A stretch of 64,000 bases of DNA from Ceratotherium simum simum. Lineage: Eukaryota > Chordata > Mammalia > Perissodactyla > Rhinocerotidae. Position 1 is the stretch's first letter, and every line of letters starts with the position of its first letter. The notes under the pieces were generated by a model. The model was not told where the DNA came from. It made no database searches and worked only from the letters and a program-made list of their open reading frames with translations. Location of the stretch: assembly GCF_000283155.1 (NCBI RefSeq), contig NW_004454177.1, positions 24,753,554 to 24,817,553 on the forward strand, in the 5' to 3' direction. The position numbers and the translations under genes were made by a program. Positions 11,606 through 52,259 of the stretch are shown here, piece by piece.

Positions 11606-13480
11606 TGGTACCTTGAAGTGGGTGCTGCTGTGAAAACAAGCTCAAATATTTGGCATTAAATTAGTGATCAGGAAGAGTGTGGTTGGTCTTAAGAGTGTGA
11701 ATGATGGTCTTTAAGGAGGTTAGTGGCTGGAACATAACAAACAAAATTTTAGTACTTACATAGCAATGAGGGTACCAAAAATAGAAACCACTATGGTTGC
11801 CCATGGGAGGGAAGGGTCAGAGGCAAGGGCATGTGTGTACATTAGGAAAGGCTAAATAAGAATGAGGAGATATAGATATGAAAATAGATAATTACCTATT
11901 TTACTACTTCAGATCAAGATAGCTTAATTTGGCATTCAGTTAAAAAACTATTTGAACTGTTTAGTCTGTCTAGGTGGCTCTGATAGTAGGATGCTAATGG
12001 AAAGTTTGCTTTAGATGGGAAGCAGAATAACGGTTTTAATTTCCCTTCCAGACTTAATGCTTCTCAGTTGAAGATAAAAATCTGGACTTTTGAAGGCAGG
12101 ATGACAAGAGAGAGATTTGGGAACACAAGCATGCAAGTAATGGAAATAGATGAAGGCACTCAGGAGCAGTAAAAATCAAGAACAAAGAAAAGCTTAAAAT
12201 GTAGAGGGTATACAAAGTAGAAGCCAGTGAAGGAATGAATAAACAAAATAAATCATGATGGTTTCCTTACATAGTACATATCACATTATGTTGCCTGTTT
12301 TATATGAGCTTATAATTGAAACAGATGGTTTTGTTTTTTTCAAATGTTATTTTTCCACCTTGATTTCAAGATCCTTAAATGACAAGAACCACTCTCCCCC
12401 TTCTTTTATATTTTCCACCCCCAGCACAGTCTTACACATACAGTAAAACTCAACGAATTTTTGATTCGCTAAACTTGGCAAAGAATTCCACTTCCCTCAT
12501 CCATCCACCCCCAAAAAGCCCAAATCTCTTATTAAAAGCAATTTTGTAATTTCCTGCATCAACCCCTGCAGGTAAATTTACAGAATTCTTGGCTACAAGT
12601 AGTGAGGGTTTAAAGAAACATTGTAATGTATAGGTGGTTTTCTAAGAGATGTTGTTATCAAGTTGATGACAATGGGAAAGATCATGAACCTATGGCTAAT
12701 TTCTTAATGAAGAAATAGAAAGCCAAACACAGCCTCTAGTGAGGCACAGAGGAAATAGGAATTGGGAAGTAAGGATTTATGACTTTGGGGCAGATAAGAG
12801 TACGAAACAGCTTCTAGCATTATTCACTAAATGGTCCAGCTACTGATTAAATGCATTTAATTTGGCACTAGGATGCTGAAATGCACATCATTACAAAACA
12901 CACCTCACTACAGACCACATGTTCCTTAGACTTTTTTCTTCTCCTCTAACCACCCCCTCTTGTATTGAACCTAACCTTCATTCTCTTTCCTATATTGTCC
13001 CATTTGAGGGCTTATATTTTTTTCTCCCTTTGATGCAAATGGATCTGAGTGTATACATGCTCATGTGCTTTTGGTAGTAGTGGTTTCCAGCATCTTTGGT
13101 ACTGCACTGTGCCAACTCTTTGATTCTCTTTGAGACTGCCTCACGAACTAAAGAGAAATGTTTGCATGAACTGTTTCTTTTCCCAATGCTAGGTTTTAAA
13201 TTGTTGAAGTGAGAATGGATCCTCACTGAGCATGGCTAACTAGAAATCAGAAAACAGATAATCCAAGTTTCAATTGCTGTTAGGCTGTGGATAAACAGGT
13301 AAACGTGGAACAGACAGTACAGAGTGGTGACAGAGGAAGACTAAGGACAAATGCCGCCACAAGTGCACTGGGAAACAGAAAAGTAAATGCAGATGTGGCA
13401 GGTGGCGGAAGGGGCTGGCAAGGAATAAATGCTGAAGAGTGGAAAAGGGTAGGAGGTTAGCCTAGGTTGGATAACATAAG
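11606..13480. other. intergenic DNA, no gene seen
   Basis: No coding frame of interest. A probable L2 3' end lies near 12,330-12,470: a 'CCACCCCCAGCACAGTCTTACACATACAG' segment followed by 'AACTCAACGAATTTTTGA'. Otherwise unclassified. Confidence 0.4.
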
Positions 13481-13484
13481 TGTA

Positions 13485-13660
13485 AGTTTTGGCGTCAAAT
13501 CCCTGCGTTTAAATTCTTACCTGTAGCCAAGTGATCTTCAGCAATTAAAAGCATGAGCTAAGCCTCAATATTTTCACCTAATTCAAAATTTGAGGATTAT
13601 ATTATATAAGTACATTGCTTAGAACATAACATGGTATTCAGTAATTGACAGCTTTTATAA
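13485..13660 (+). mobile_element. MIR SINE
   Basis: Diverged MIR on the plus strand: 'TGGCGTCAAATCCCTGCGTTTAAATTC', 'AGCCAAGTGATCTTCAGCAA' and a 3' 'TTGCTTAGAACATAACATGGTATTCAGTAA' layout. Confidence 0.5.
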
Positions 13661-15584
13661 TTATGTTCAAGGATGCAAGGGTCCAAAACAGAACTGTTAG
13701 CCTACCAGTGCTGGCAGCTTTTGAGAAGAGCAAATAGCTGTAAATCAAAGAAAAACCTGTCGCTCACAGGCAGGAGAAAGAGTCAGAAGAGTCACACTCT
13801 AGGCCACAAAGCAGTGAACCTTTTACTAAATACTCAAGTTTAAAACCACACAGCTTAACAGTAACTTTAATTTTACCACTAGGTGGCAATGATACAGCTG
13901 AATTTCACTGACAAGATAAATTTTAAAAACAGTGAGCAAATCCAGACAGAAATTCCAAGAAGCTTTTTAGTACACATTTTCATTTTAGAAAAATGAAAAA
14001 TTCTTTTATATACAATTTAATTTATAGCAGAATGTGTAATTATCTGATTCAATATGTATGTTAACTTCTGATGCTTTTTTCCTCTGTGCACTGAGGCAAT
14101 TCACGCAACAAACAATTTTTAAACAGTTCTCATCACAGGTTAGTCTTTTAAAAAAATCTGGACACAGATCATGAAGATAGCAGAAATTATGGAAAGCTAA
14201 AAATCTTTTTGAAGTTTTAGAATTCTAAGAAAGGCACTATAAAATGCAAAGTATTTCAATAACAAAGTTAAACTTTTTAAAAATGACTGACAAAGAACAA
14301 TTTTCTTTTTTAATTTAGGGCCAAAACATGAAATAATATGGAGACACTTTGCTTTTAAATTACAAATTAAATTAATATTCATATAAGTAAAGTCTTTTCA
14401 ATGTCTTGAATAAACATATTGATTTACTAAGCAAATTTATAAAAGTTCTGACGAATTCCAGAAGAAATAATACCTTTTTATAAGTGTCAAAATAACAAAT
14501 GAAATTCCTAGACTATGACACTTTCCATAGTTATTTCTGCTTTCTTCATAAGAGGTCACAACCTACGGCTTATTTAAAAATAATAAAAACTTTTCTTCTT
14601 TTCATACCAAATAAAAGGGGAAGGGATGACAAACTTTTACAAATTATAGACATTTTCAAGTACACAGTTAAAAAAAAAAAAAAAGCTTTCAAATTCCCAG
14701 GATATTGCCCCACATAAAAGGTGGTAACTCATATCACCACATGTAACATTACAAAATCTGTGCTATAACTAGATGAATAAATAATAAACCTATACTGTTA
14801 ACAAATTCATAATAAAAAGACCCAATTAAAACAAGCCTATTTATTCCCTTTGTATAAATAACCTAAAGTTCCCAAAATTTTCAACCCCGTTTTCTACAAT
14901 ACATCAGAATATCTCTTTATAGATCAACTTTCCAATAGTTTTCTAATTTAGCAACCACTTCCTATATATTTACTTCATTTCCAGAAAAATCTCTCCCTCT
15001 CCCCACCCAAACAAATGTAATAGAAGTATGATTTCTAAGTTATTTTTATAATTCATAGATCACTGTTTCCTCCTAATGATTGGACTTCATTTTGAATTAT
15101 TATAGATCACCCTGAAATCTAACAATATAGATATTTCTCATTCCATCAGCATATGCAGATATACAAAACGGATGACCATTTAAGATGGTTAGCACAAGAA
15201 AAGTTTACTGTGGCAGCCCACACAAATCAAATAACAGAATTCAGGAAAGCACTCCATCTGTTCACTGTTACCTGTAACTTTTGCTAGAAAATTTGGGGAA
15301 TGCCACTGCAATGGAAGGGATAATTATAGATCTACAAAAGTGACTACACGTGTACATGTAATTTATATCTACACAGAATCAGCTTCCAATTATCTGTGCA
15401 AATAAAGGGACAAGAGACAGATGATGCAAAACATATAATCCTCAAACAACTTCAGATACATTTTTGTATCTGTATTTCACAGGACCGTCTGAGAATTCAG
15501 CACACAAAGAAAATTAAGCCATATTGCAATGAGGTTAAGAGTTACAAACACAATTACCAAAACAATAATAACATTGAAATGCCA
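13661..15584 (-). other. JRKL downstream region, probable 3' UTR in part
   Basis: AT-rich sequence immediately 3' of the JRKL stop codon (read on the minus strand), with no other gene. A candidate poly(A) signal AATAAA on the minus strand is the TTTATT at 14,840-14,845, about 740 nt after the stop. Others may be used. The extent of the 3' UTR cannot be fixed without transcripts. Confidence 0.35.
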
Positions 15585-17228
<1,644 letters not shown>

Positions 17229-17249
17229 TCACACAGGCTCACTCCAACA

Positions 17250-18400
17250 CAGTCTTACACCCTCAAGTCTTTCAACCTTACCAGGAACCTCGTGGCCCTG
17301 CCCCCGTCCCCGGTTGGGCTTGGCCGGTAAGCAGACCGCAGAGGAGAGGGAGAGGAGAGGAAGTTTGAGGAAACAGGCCTTTAACTTAGGCGAGCAGTAG
17401 AGGAGGCCCCAAGTCACCGCGGATAATCTGGTTTACAAACATTGGTTTTATTCCCCCAGTGGCCGCCAGAAAGACTCTAACCCCATCGTGACCACGATGA
17501 CCTCCTTCACGCCCAGATCCGGGGTGAGCGCCCGTCCCTAACTCCTGCCACACCCCAAAGTTACCGCAGAGAGCGGAAGAGCCAGGCAGTCGGGGACTGG
17601 TCCCCTTCCCCAGGGGGACAGTTACGTTTGCTCCCTTCCCCAGCAGCCAGCGTTCCACCGCAAGCCCCACTTGCCCGCGCTGGGCTGAGCCTGCACGGTC
17701 CTCCCGGCCCCTGACAGCCCGCCGGGCCCCGCTCCCCACCTCAGTCGGAACGGGGACCCCGCACCGCTCCCCGACTACCGCGCGGCGACCGCTCCGCCCC
17801 CGGCACAAGCTCCCGGAAGACGCCCCCTCCCGCCGCCCGGCCCCCCCCTTTGCCGCGCCCAGAGGCGGGACTTCCCCTGGTCCCCGGAAAGAGGAGGAGT
17901 GTCGCTAGTTTGGAGCCGGTGCCTGGGGCGGAGGCAGAAGCGGAGGAGGTTTGAAAGGTGAGAGCGCGGGGGCGGCGCGGGGCCAGCCCGGGGCGGGGAC
18001 TCAGTGTCGCTCCTGCTGCTAGTGGTTCGTTAGCCGGGCGGGAGAAGCCGCGCCTCCCGGCGGGCGGGGAAAAAAAATCCCGCGGGCGCCCTCGGGGTGG
18101 GCGGGGCAGCTCCCCTCCGCGCTCTTCTCCACTCGCTGGCCCCCAGGGCTGAGCTGCCGTGGGCGGGTGTCAATTCTTTCCGCGACAGGGAAGTGGTTAG
18201 TACTCACGTGAGGAGCTCGAGTGGTGTTTTCGCGGGTTTCTGGCCTTTCCAGACCCTTGTTGTTTTCTGGGTGCGGAGCTCTTCTAGGTTCTGGGGGTTT
18301 GTGTCGTCCCGCGCACGTCACTGTGAAGCTGTGTGTAAGGGTCCCGTTGCCTAGCTACGGCGCCCCTCCCTCCTGGAGGCCGAGTAGCGGACTGGCAGGT
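17250..18400. promoter_or_regulatory. CpG island, divergent JRKL/CCDC82 promoter
   Basis: GC- and CpG-rich block in an AT-rich setting, with many CGCG/GGGCGGG (Sp1-type) boxes between 17,700 and 18,120. It separates JRKL (minus, ATG at 17,159) from CCDC82 (plus). No TATA box stands out. Direction and start sites are inferred from the gene layout. The open frames on both strands in this block are GC-composition artefacts. Confidence 0.75.
17880..17957 (+). other. CCDC82: candidate 5' untranslated exon of CCDC82
   Basis: The CpG-island sequence ends in TTTGAAAG followed by GTGAGAGC, a good donor site at 17,957/17,958. Splicing to the acceptor TTTTGTAG at 22,856 would join a non-coding first exon to the exon holding the start codon. 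The upstream (transcription start) boundary is a guess. Confidence 0.4.
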
Positions 18401-21400
18401 GTGCTGCGCTGGGTACCTGCGTACCGCCAAAGAGCCAGGTTTGTAATCATGCAAATGACTCTGGTGTTAAGCCCCGAAAGGATCTGTTCCTTGCTCTGCC
18501 ACTCCTGCTGGATTTAGCGAACCAGCTTCAGTGTTACAGAGTTTAATGAATGCTATAGTTGTCCTGGATGCCAAAGCTGGCAAGGACCCACTTTATGCGA
18601 AATTGTGGAGTATTGATTGTGGACCGTGATGCTAAGTGAAGGAAATTGGCTTTCCTCTCTTTATGTTTCTTCTTCTTTTCCTATTTCCTATTTCTCTCGT
18701 CTTGTGCTACCCTAATTTCCAGCCAGTGGAAGAATTGTGATAAATTTATTCACAGCAATGTGATAACTTAATCAAAAGCATACAATGTAGCCCTTAAATC
18801 ATGTCTTATGCTGGCTTGTTATGGTGTCCCTAGTAATTTAATCAGATTGTCAGCTCCTTGGGAGCACAGGCCGTGTTGTTGATTTATTCTAGTAACGCCA
18901 CAGCCTGTGCTGGCACATAGTGTACATTCAATAACTATGTCTTTGGTTTAATAACGTTTTCTCTCCAAACAGTCATATAAAAGAAAACGTCAAGGAGGGG
19001 TGATGTTTTATAAATAGGAATGCATCCCTTCTGATGGACTTTCAAGTAATGGTTGGGGTTCTACTGCCCTTCAAACCTTACAGTGTAAACTACCACCTAC
19101 ATTGTTGATAGGGCAAGTAAGTGATTCCCAGAATCAGTTTTTTCTTGAGGGTGAATTAGCCTCAAAGGCTAGAAGACAGGATATTTCTTCTGAGGAGAAA
19201 TTCAAGTGGCATCATCAAAATACCTTCTTTTAGATGTAAAGTTACTATGTGAGAGAAAGCAATATGGATTATCACCTTTAACTTACATTCTTTGGCAGAC
19301 AGCGCAGCTGTGTATGTGCCTCTTAGGTGATATTAAGCATGAAGCACAAAGATGAGATAGTATTGATCATCTTCATTCACTTATTTAATGCTTTCTGTTT
19401 GGAGTCTCTGTTTTTCTCTTTGCCTAAAGGTAAGGTATCATTAAAGAAGCTTGATTAAATTCTCATTTCAAGAAAGTGAATGTATACTCAGCATATATAG
19501 AAATTACATCCATTTGCATGGGTTCTTTTTTGAGTGAATTCTAGCGACCAAGAGACGTCTTACCCATCAACATAGCTTTACCTTCTCATTTCTCTCCCCA
19601 GGTTCAGTTCACTCATCTTTTCTCTCTGTTGTCATTTTTCCCTCCCCAGCTAACATAAGTAAAAGTATCCACGACTTAAAAAGAGAAGCCAAGAATATTC
19701 AAATTATCTTCTTTTTCAATTGACATTATTGATATAAATGGCAATTATGAAATGTGAAGAAAGACCCTGGAAATTTGGCAGTTGGCCAAATGAAACTTGA
19801 TTTATTTAAATAAAATTTGCCTCCTCAAATGTTCAGTACTGCAGTTTTCCAGAATAAATTTTTCCTCATCATACACTGTTTTTCTTTGAAATTTTTACTT
19901 TTGGAATCAATGGAGAATCCCTTAAATTTTGTGATCATTGTCATCAATAAGATGGTAGAGGGAAGTCTGCAAATTTTCATCTTTTGTGCACATTCTTTTC
20001 TTGCCTCTTGGATAAAAAATTTCCAGAAGTTCCTGGCCTAACTCATGTACACTAAAATTCAGTTACATAATAATAATAAAAAAGCATGTTTGTAAACTCT
20101 AAACTATTTTAATAATTATTTTCTGAAACTAAATTTAGCATGACTGAGAGATAAAATAATGACTTTTTAAATGCATAATTTTACTACTTTGTACAAATAT
20201 AATATTGGCAGCAGTCATTGGTAGCACTGGACGGGGAATCAGGAGACCCTGGTTTCTAATCCCTGCCCTGTCACTAACAAGCTGTGTGATCTTCGGTAAG
20301 TCATTTAAACTCTATGTCCTTGGCTTTGATTTTTATAAATGAAGATAGATAATGTCTTCCTTCTAGGGTCATTGTCAGGATTTAAAAATAGATATGAAAA
20401 TACACTGAAAATTACTGTACATATAGGATTTTTTTATAGCTTAACTGTGTGCAGTCATAGGTGTTTTTATAGTGTGACATTCTTAATTGTTTCTACCATT
20501 GTCATAGGAATCACCTATTGATATGATAAATAACTTTTTTGAGCAAGGTATAGTTTTGCAAGATAATTAGTGTATATGAAACTGCTTTTGAGTACTAATA
20601 AAATCATCTTTCACTTTAATGTTCCTACTGTGCGTATTTGCTTTAGTGTATCTACTGAAAACATATTTGTCATTTGTTTTCATAAATGTTTTTTCATTAT
20701 TTCTCCCAATTCAGACAGATTTGTTAGGCTTACCTTCTTATTACAGTGTAATGCACATACATGTGTATGCAAATTTAACTATATTTGCTTTAAAAAATAC
20801 TTTTTTGTACTATGTGCCTTCAAAATATAAGCTGCCTAGTTGATCTGGTGCTTAATTAAAAAAAAATGACAGTAATCTGTTTAACCTGGAGAAGAAACTG
20901 GGTGGACATATTGTGAAGCAGTATGATGTACAAGAAAACTATACTTTTAAAGAGTAACATAGAGATTTTTAAAAAGGGTAATTTTGACCTCACCACACAC
21001 AATTTTCATCTTTGCTGATTTTAATGTAAGCTTTCTATAAGATGTAACTCAAGTCTAATTTCAAATAGCAGAATATTTGGACTATTGACTAGGATTTATT
21101 AGATTGCTATCACAATGCTGGCTGTATCTTGTAGCAGTCACTGTCATAAGGTCATACCTCAGCCTACAGTATAAAGATAATTTATGGTGTATAATCTTAG
21201 CAACTGTTGTTGTTCTGATTTTACATGAGGTATTACCATTATAGAAATAGTCACATAGCCTTATAAACATAACAGAATTTGTACGAGTAGTACCACCCCC
21301 CCCAAAATAGTAATAATCTTGGGAATTATAAACTTGCTTCAGTAGTACTGCCATTGCTCAAAACATTTTTGGCATTCTGTGCTTGGAATTACCTTCAGAG

Positions 21401-22856
21401 TTTGCTGCACATTTAAAAAATATCTTTAATGGTAGTTAATCTTCATCTTTTGAAATTGGATTTTATTTCTGGAAGCCACTAACAGTCCTTTGTAACTGAG
21501 ACAAGTATTAAAGTAGGTATTTAAATTAGTCTTTGGGATAAAAAATGAAGTGTGATTATTTTCATATTTTTATGTATTTTTTGATACTATGGTTTACAGA
21601 AAATCTCTGGGAATATTCTGTGCCATGGTAAAAATATTGGAATAATCGGCCTCATAAGGTGATTTCTTTGAAGGAGATAGCACTCACTTGAATACATAAG
21701 CTCATATACATGTATTATGAGGTCAGTCTCATTACATTGTGATCATATTTCTGTCCTTAGCAACCACAGAAGGACATACGTCTTACTGTTTTGCTAGTTA
21801 TCTTACTTGTCTCTAATTGTTCCTTTACTGTATACTTGTGATGATTTTAATGGAGTTCACCATTTTCTGAATCAGAAACCTAGAGCATTTGTTTTCCTTC
21901 CTAATATCACGCTCTGCTTCACCATGAAACTTTTTTGTTTTTTTCACTGTAATTGAATTACTAGTAAGTTTTCTATTAGATTATACTGTGTCTTTAACTT
22001 GGAGTAGTTTAAAGCCATTGCCATTTTACTGAAGTATACAGAAGTTGTAACCTTAGTGGATTCATTCTCTCTCAGTTTTGCACTGCTCTTTTTATCTCAG
22101 TTACTACTTTATAACTTTCTTCATATAAACTGATTGATCCTTTATGTTAAAATTCATGCCATTTCTCTGTTTGAAATCCTTCTTTGCTAACAGGGTGAAT
22201 CATTCTGGTAATTCCACCCTATTTTTCTGTACTTGTCTCTTTTTTTCCAGCATAAAGCCATTTTTCATAATTTTTTGGTCACACTTATTTACTGAGCATA
22301 CTATGTTCTTTCTCAATGCCAAAGTTTTGACCTTACCGTTTTTACCTGCCTGAAATTCGTTTTTCTTTCATTATTTCTGTTCAAATATAACCAATCCTTC
22401 AGAAGCCTATCGGATCATATCTATTCAATAAAATCTTCAGCCAAGCTTGCTGTCATGATCTTCTTGCATCTTTACATTTTTATCACAGTTATTTTTATCA
22501 CTCATTTGGTACTAAATGAATACTACCTTGCATTTTTCTTAATTATTATATGTTTGTATGTTTTAGTTCTACACATGGATAATAATCTTCTGAAGAACAG
22601 GACCATGATTTTTCTATGTATCCCTTTCAGCATAACATATAGCATAATTCAGAATAGAGGTTCATGTGATTATTGCATAGATTTTCAGTAAATTATTTAT
22701 TGAATAACTGTTCTACCATCTTCACTCAGATATTTCATGTGATTTTACCATTGTGAACCCTCTTATAACACTTAATAAATATAGTTTGTATCATAAATTC
22801 ATTCACTGTTGTAATCTGGTTATCATTATTATGTTCCTAATAACTTTATTTTGTAG
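17958..22856 (+). other. CCDC82: presumed CCDC82 intron 1 (5' UTR intron)
   Basis: AT-rich beyond the CpG island. It contains an L2 3' end near 18,835-18,950 (GATTGTCAGCTCCTTGGGAG ... CATTCAATAA), a MIR at 20,215-20,385 and a further L2-like 3' end at 22,570-22,720. No coding frame is convincing. Confidence 0.5.
20215..20385 (+). mobile_element. MIR SINE
   Basis: Well-preserved MIR order: GGGGAATCAGGAGACCCTGG, then CAAGCTGTGTGATCTTCGGTAAGTCATTTAAACTC and a 3' 'TCTAGGGTCATTGTCAGGATTT' segment. Confidence 0.75.
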
Positions 22857-48001
<25,145 letters not shown>

Positions 48002-48185
48002 ATTGTAACACATTTCCTTCAGAGAAGATTTTATAAATTCCTGTAAATGTGAAGATCATGAGTCTTGTTTCTCTGTATCATGTGACATATTTATATATTT
48101 TATGTATATCTTCATGGCAAAACATCTTGCTTAAAATATATGTTCATCTTAATTTCCATGAAGTGGAAATTCCATTCTACAGTCT

Positions 48186-48191
48186 AATAAA
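48186..48191 (+). other. CCDC82: candidate poly(A) signal of CCDC82
   Basis: AATAAA lies 185 nt after the stop codon. Another AATAAA at 48,861-48,866 could serve a longer 3' UTR. Confidence 0.5.
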
Positions 48192-48209
48192 ACTTCTATC
48201 TGCTGTACA

Positions 48210-50464
48210 TAGAAATAAGCTTAATAATTTTTGAGTAAGTGATTTTAAAATTATATAACAATGCCTTTATAATGGATGACTATCGAATGAATGAGCTGTT
48301 CATGTCCTATCAATTTAGTAGAAAAATACTATATTTTAAAAATGTGTTTAGACTAACATCCACTTTTTTGCTGAATCTCTGCCCAGATCTACTTATTATC
48401 CTTTTGCAGTATTAAATCAGCTTCACTAATATAGTTTTTACTACTGTCATTATCTAGATGAGTGGGCCATGGAAGAAACTTCAGTGTTCATTCAGTTCAG
48501 TGCCCTTGCCTTAGAATCAGACTGTAGTTACCCCTGCCACATAGAGGAGTGCTTTTTTCCTTCACTAAAGTTTCCCTTAGAAATAGATTTCAGGCCTCCA
48601 GAGTTTTTCAGCCCTCACATTCAGGAATAATTTCGTGATATGTATTTTCATGCTTCATAATATTCTTTATTTTTTCTATTCAATTTTGTCTACATGTTAA
48701 TGATTAAGATGTATTTTATTTATTTTTATCCATAATTTTTCCCATATATGTATTTACGTTAGAAGGTCAGAAGATCTTAAATTCAGCCAAAAATAGCTTA
48801 AAAGCATATTTGGCATCTTCATTGCTTTGCAATGAATGCATCTAAATTTTCCCATAATATAATAAAGTAAAATGGTTTCAGAGTGAACAACTGGACCCTG
48901 TCTATTCTGTATCTTTAATTCTTAAAGGTGATGTTCTAGTAGGATCTATTTTACTGTTGAATTTTAGATACTTGTTTTACTTCAAGTGTTGGTTGAACCT
49001 GGCTTCCTCTATTATATGGTTCATGGCATGGACTTCAGTATGTGTGCATATATAAAAAGCTACATTTTATTAAGTTCTTACATAGAGATTACTTAATACT
49101 TTCTGCAATTAATTTTCCAAAATTATTGCTATTATTATTATAAACAAAATGAGTAGAAAACAGCTCAACAAAGTGGTGAGAATACGATGCTGATATTCCA
49201 TGTGAGGAATGCATACCTTTTTCAAAAGTATGAAATAGAAATTTCATTCACGTATCTATATTCTTATTCTTATTTCCCTAGCATATGGAAATAATCCTTA
49301 ACTAAATGAAGCCATAGTTGAAGGCTGCAGATGAAGTGACAGTGTCCAAAAAGAAGCAAGGCAGAATTAAAGGAAAAGTGATAGTCAGGTTGGAAGGGTG
49401 AAGAATCATGAAAGACTTGTAAAAAGGAATGCCATGGAAAATGAAAGAAAATGATCTTTACAGTATCTCTGATGACCTTGGAAGCATCACTTCTCATACA
49501 TGACACTACAGATGAGCTTGAGACAGCTGAAGAGTGAGAGTTCCAACTGGAGAGTTTTCTAAATTAATTTATCTATTATTTTTAATAACATGCACTTAAT
49601 TAGTAAAAATTATGGCACTAATGATTCCAAGTACTTAGGATGGAAGCTGACCCAGTTCGTAGGTCAGGCATCTTGTTGGATTGAAGCACTCTTCCTATTA
49701 GAACAGCATCCTGACTGTTGACCAGGAAATGCTAATAGGTAGTTTTGCTGATGTCTGAGGTCGTTGCAACCTAGCAAGCTTCTTCAGTGGGTATTTGGAG
49801 AATACAAGAGCCTTTTAGGTACTTGATAACACCAAAAGAATGGCAAAGAGACGGGCTGTTAGGAAATGAGAATTAGCATGGATCAAGGGCTAAAAGCAAG
49901 TAGTCTATAAGAAAATAGAAGTGTTGAAAAAACAGAATTAACCTTTACAGGTATGACATTGTATTATTTTATCATCATCGTCAATGTCATTGATTCACTA
50001 TAACACTAAAAAGAAATAGTTTATAAGCTTATAAGTCTTACATGTCTATGAGCTTTTTATATCTGGGCATTTATTACTATAGTGTTAGGTGCTTTAGTGT
50101 TAGGTAGCTACAGATAGAGATGATGAGGAAGAGAGAAATGGACAAGTAAAGGGAAAGTAATGCTTGAAAGAATTCACAGGGCTATACAGAAGCTTTAGGG
50201 TTATAAGAGATGGCACAGTACCATGAAAAGGGAAAAACAAGGAAAAAAATGTCTATGTTATTGGCAGTTGGATGTCATCAACAGTATTTTCTCACTTGTC
50301 TGCTCTCATATTCAGATGAGTAGTTCTATCCACTGCTCATTCCTTGGGGGTATTATCGGACTTGCTTAGGCTCCAGTGTGTTGATTGAGGTGTAATTGCA
50401 GCACTTGAGCTATTTCAGGGATAGTCTGGCTTCGCTGTAACTCTTCACACTTGACATTGAGGCA
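48210..50464. other. intergenic DNA between CCDC82 and MAML2
   Basis: AT-rich, no convincing frame. Some may be a longer CCDC82 3' UTR, up to about 48,890. The rest is unclassified. Confidence 0.4.
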
Positions 50465-50700
50465 GCAAGCCCAGTGGTTAAGAGAGCATAGGTTTGAAAT
50501 CAGTCTTGAGTTTGAGTCCTGGTCTGTTACTTCCTAGTTACATGAACTGGAACAAGTAGTTGAATTTCAATGAGCCTCAGTTCCCTCATTTATAAATGGG
50601 GTTAATAATACCTATCCCTCGGGATTATTTGTGGATTAAGGGAGATATATGCAAAGTGCTGTGTCTGAAACAGTGATTGTAAATGAATAGTAACTGATGT
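50465..50700 (+). mobile_element. MIR SINE
   Basis: Nearly complete: 'CCCAGTGGTTAAGAGAGCATAGG', 'GAGTTTGAGTCCTGGTCTGTTACTTCC', 'GAGCCTCAGTTCCCTCATTTATAAATGGGG' and 'CGGGATTATTTGTGGATTAAG'. Confidence 0.9.
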
Positions 50701-52250
50701 GAATGGAAATGAGGATGTGGATGATGATGTCAACTTGAATTTAAATGACTGTACAGGGTAAATATATACAAAAGACACTCCAAAGAAGTATCCTACACCA
50801 CTGGAATATAGTATAAAAACTTATTAAATTCTTGCTTGTCAAGTTTTTAAGGTGTTTCCCTGTCTAGCATAGAAATCAAAGTTTACATCATTTAGGAATA
50901 GCTGATTTGGCTAAGGACTCCATGTTGTTAATTCAAAACCCACGCTACTGCAGGGCTGCAGAGTGAACAGTAAGTTTTAAATTTAAATATTACATTTTTT
51001 TCTCTTTCGTCAAGTATTGATTGCTGAATAGAAAGTACCCACAGTAATAGAAGATATTGTCTAATGAACACAACTTTTTAAAAATCAAATGTAAAATGAT
51101 CAAAACTCTTCCACTTCCTAATGATACCTCATGAGAGTGTTCTCCATTCAAATTTTGCATACCTAAAACAAAGATGTATTTTTGCCATTCTCCACATGAG
51201 TGGTGAGGAACTCAGCCATGGAAGGGACAGAGAAAAGTATGTGCCAATGAAAAGTAAAAAAGTTATAGTCTGAGTGTACTTACCCCAATTCCAAATTAAC
51301 ATTCCAGGATTTGTGAAAATAAAATGGACTAAAGTAAGCCAAGCTATAGGAAACTAAATTGTAAATAAATCGAGTCTTAAAACGTTTGCATTGATTTTGC
51401 CTATTCATTTCTATCCAGAGCTCAGTTTGAAACAGGACCATGTTACTGAGATGCCAGAGCTGGTTTAAATTAGTGAAGCCCCATTGCTTGAGACGTCGAA
51501 TCCAAATGACTTCCAAGTTAGGACACAGAATATTTATGGCCCTGACTATCCCAATATTGTGCTCAGCTTAATTTATTCTCTATAATTGATAAAGACAAGC
51601 ACAATCCACTATACAGTTTGATATCTTAGAGGTAGGATCATCGGAAGATGAGGGGACAACAGTGTGTGTAACAGATCTTTTTGGTTTGTTATTAAACTTC
51701 TTGAAACTCAACTGCTCCATATTGATTTTCCTCATTAGACATGTAAACCACATAGCTGTGGACACTTCAGACCTTGCATTTGGTTTGTCATAGGCAATCT
51801 AGTATTTTCAAAGAAAAACCTTTTTTTCTAGAACTGGTACTGGTAATTTCATCGTTGTAAAATATTTTATTTATTCCTACTGATTTGTTTGTGATCATCC
51901 AGATTGATGTATCCAGAAACACACAAAGCAGGCAGGCGGGTAGACAGACACCCGCCTGCCCTTTAGGAGCTAACAATGTGATTTCCTCCCTTCTCTACCC
52001 CGCCCCCAACACGCACATACTCCTACGTCTTCTTTATACTAGTGAACATTTCCTCGGTGCTCACCCAGCTCTCGCTAGGGTGCTCAGTGGTCTCATCGAC
52101 AACATATTGAAAAATGAAAATGATATCCTGAGGGGGGGCGTAATGTAGGTCTGAAAGGGAAAATACATTCCCTGGCCGGGAATTTCTTCAACATTTAGGG
52201 CTGGTGAAGTAGTTGTGTGGAGGTTGGGGAATTTCCCCAGCCTTCCCCTC
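50701..52250. other. intergenic DNA upstream of MAML2
   Basis: No gene. It includes a GC-rich 11-bp hairpin at 51,931-51,960. Confidence 0.4.
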
Positions 52251-52259
52251 TTAGCCAAG

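Noticed and set aside
17386..17808. 140-codon minus-strand frame upstream of JRKL
   Set aside because: It lies in the CpG island, where stop codons are rare. It is Arg/Gly-rich with no known similarity and overlaps the presumed 5' UTR or promoter.
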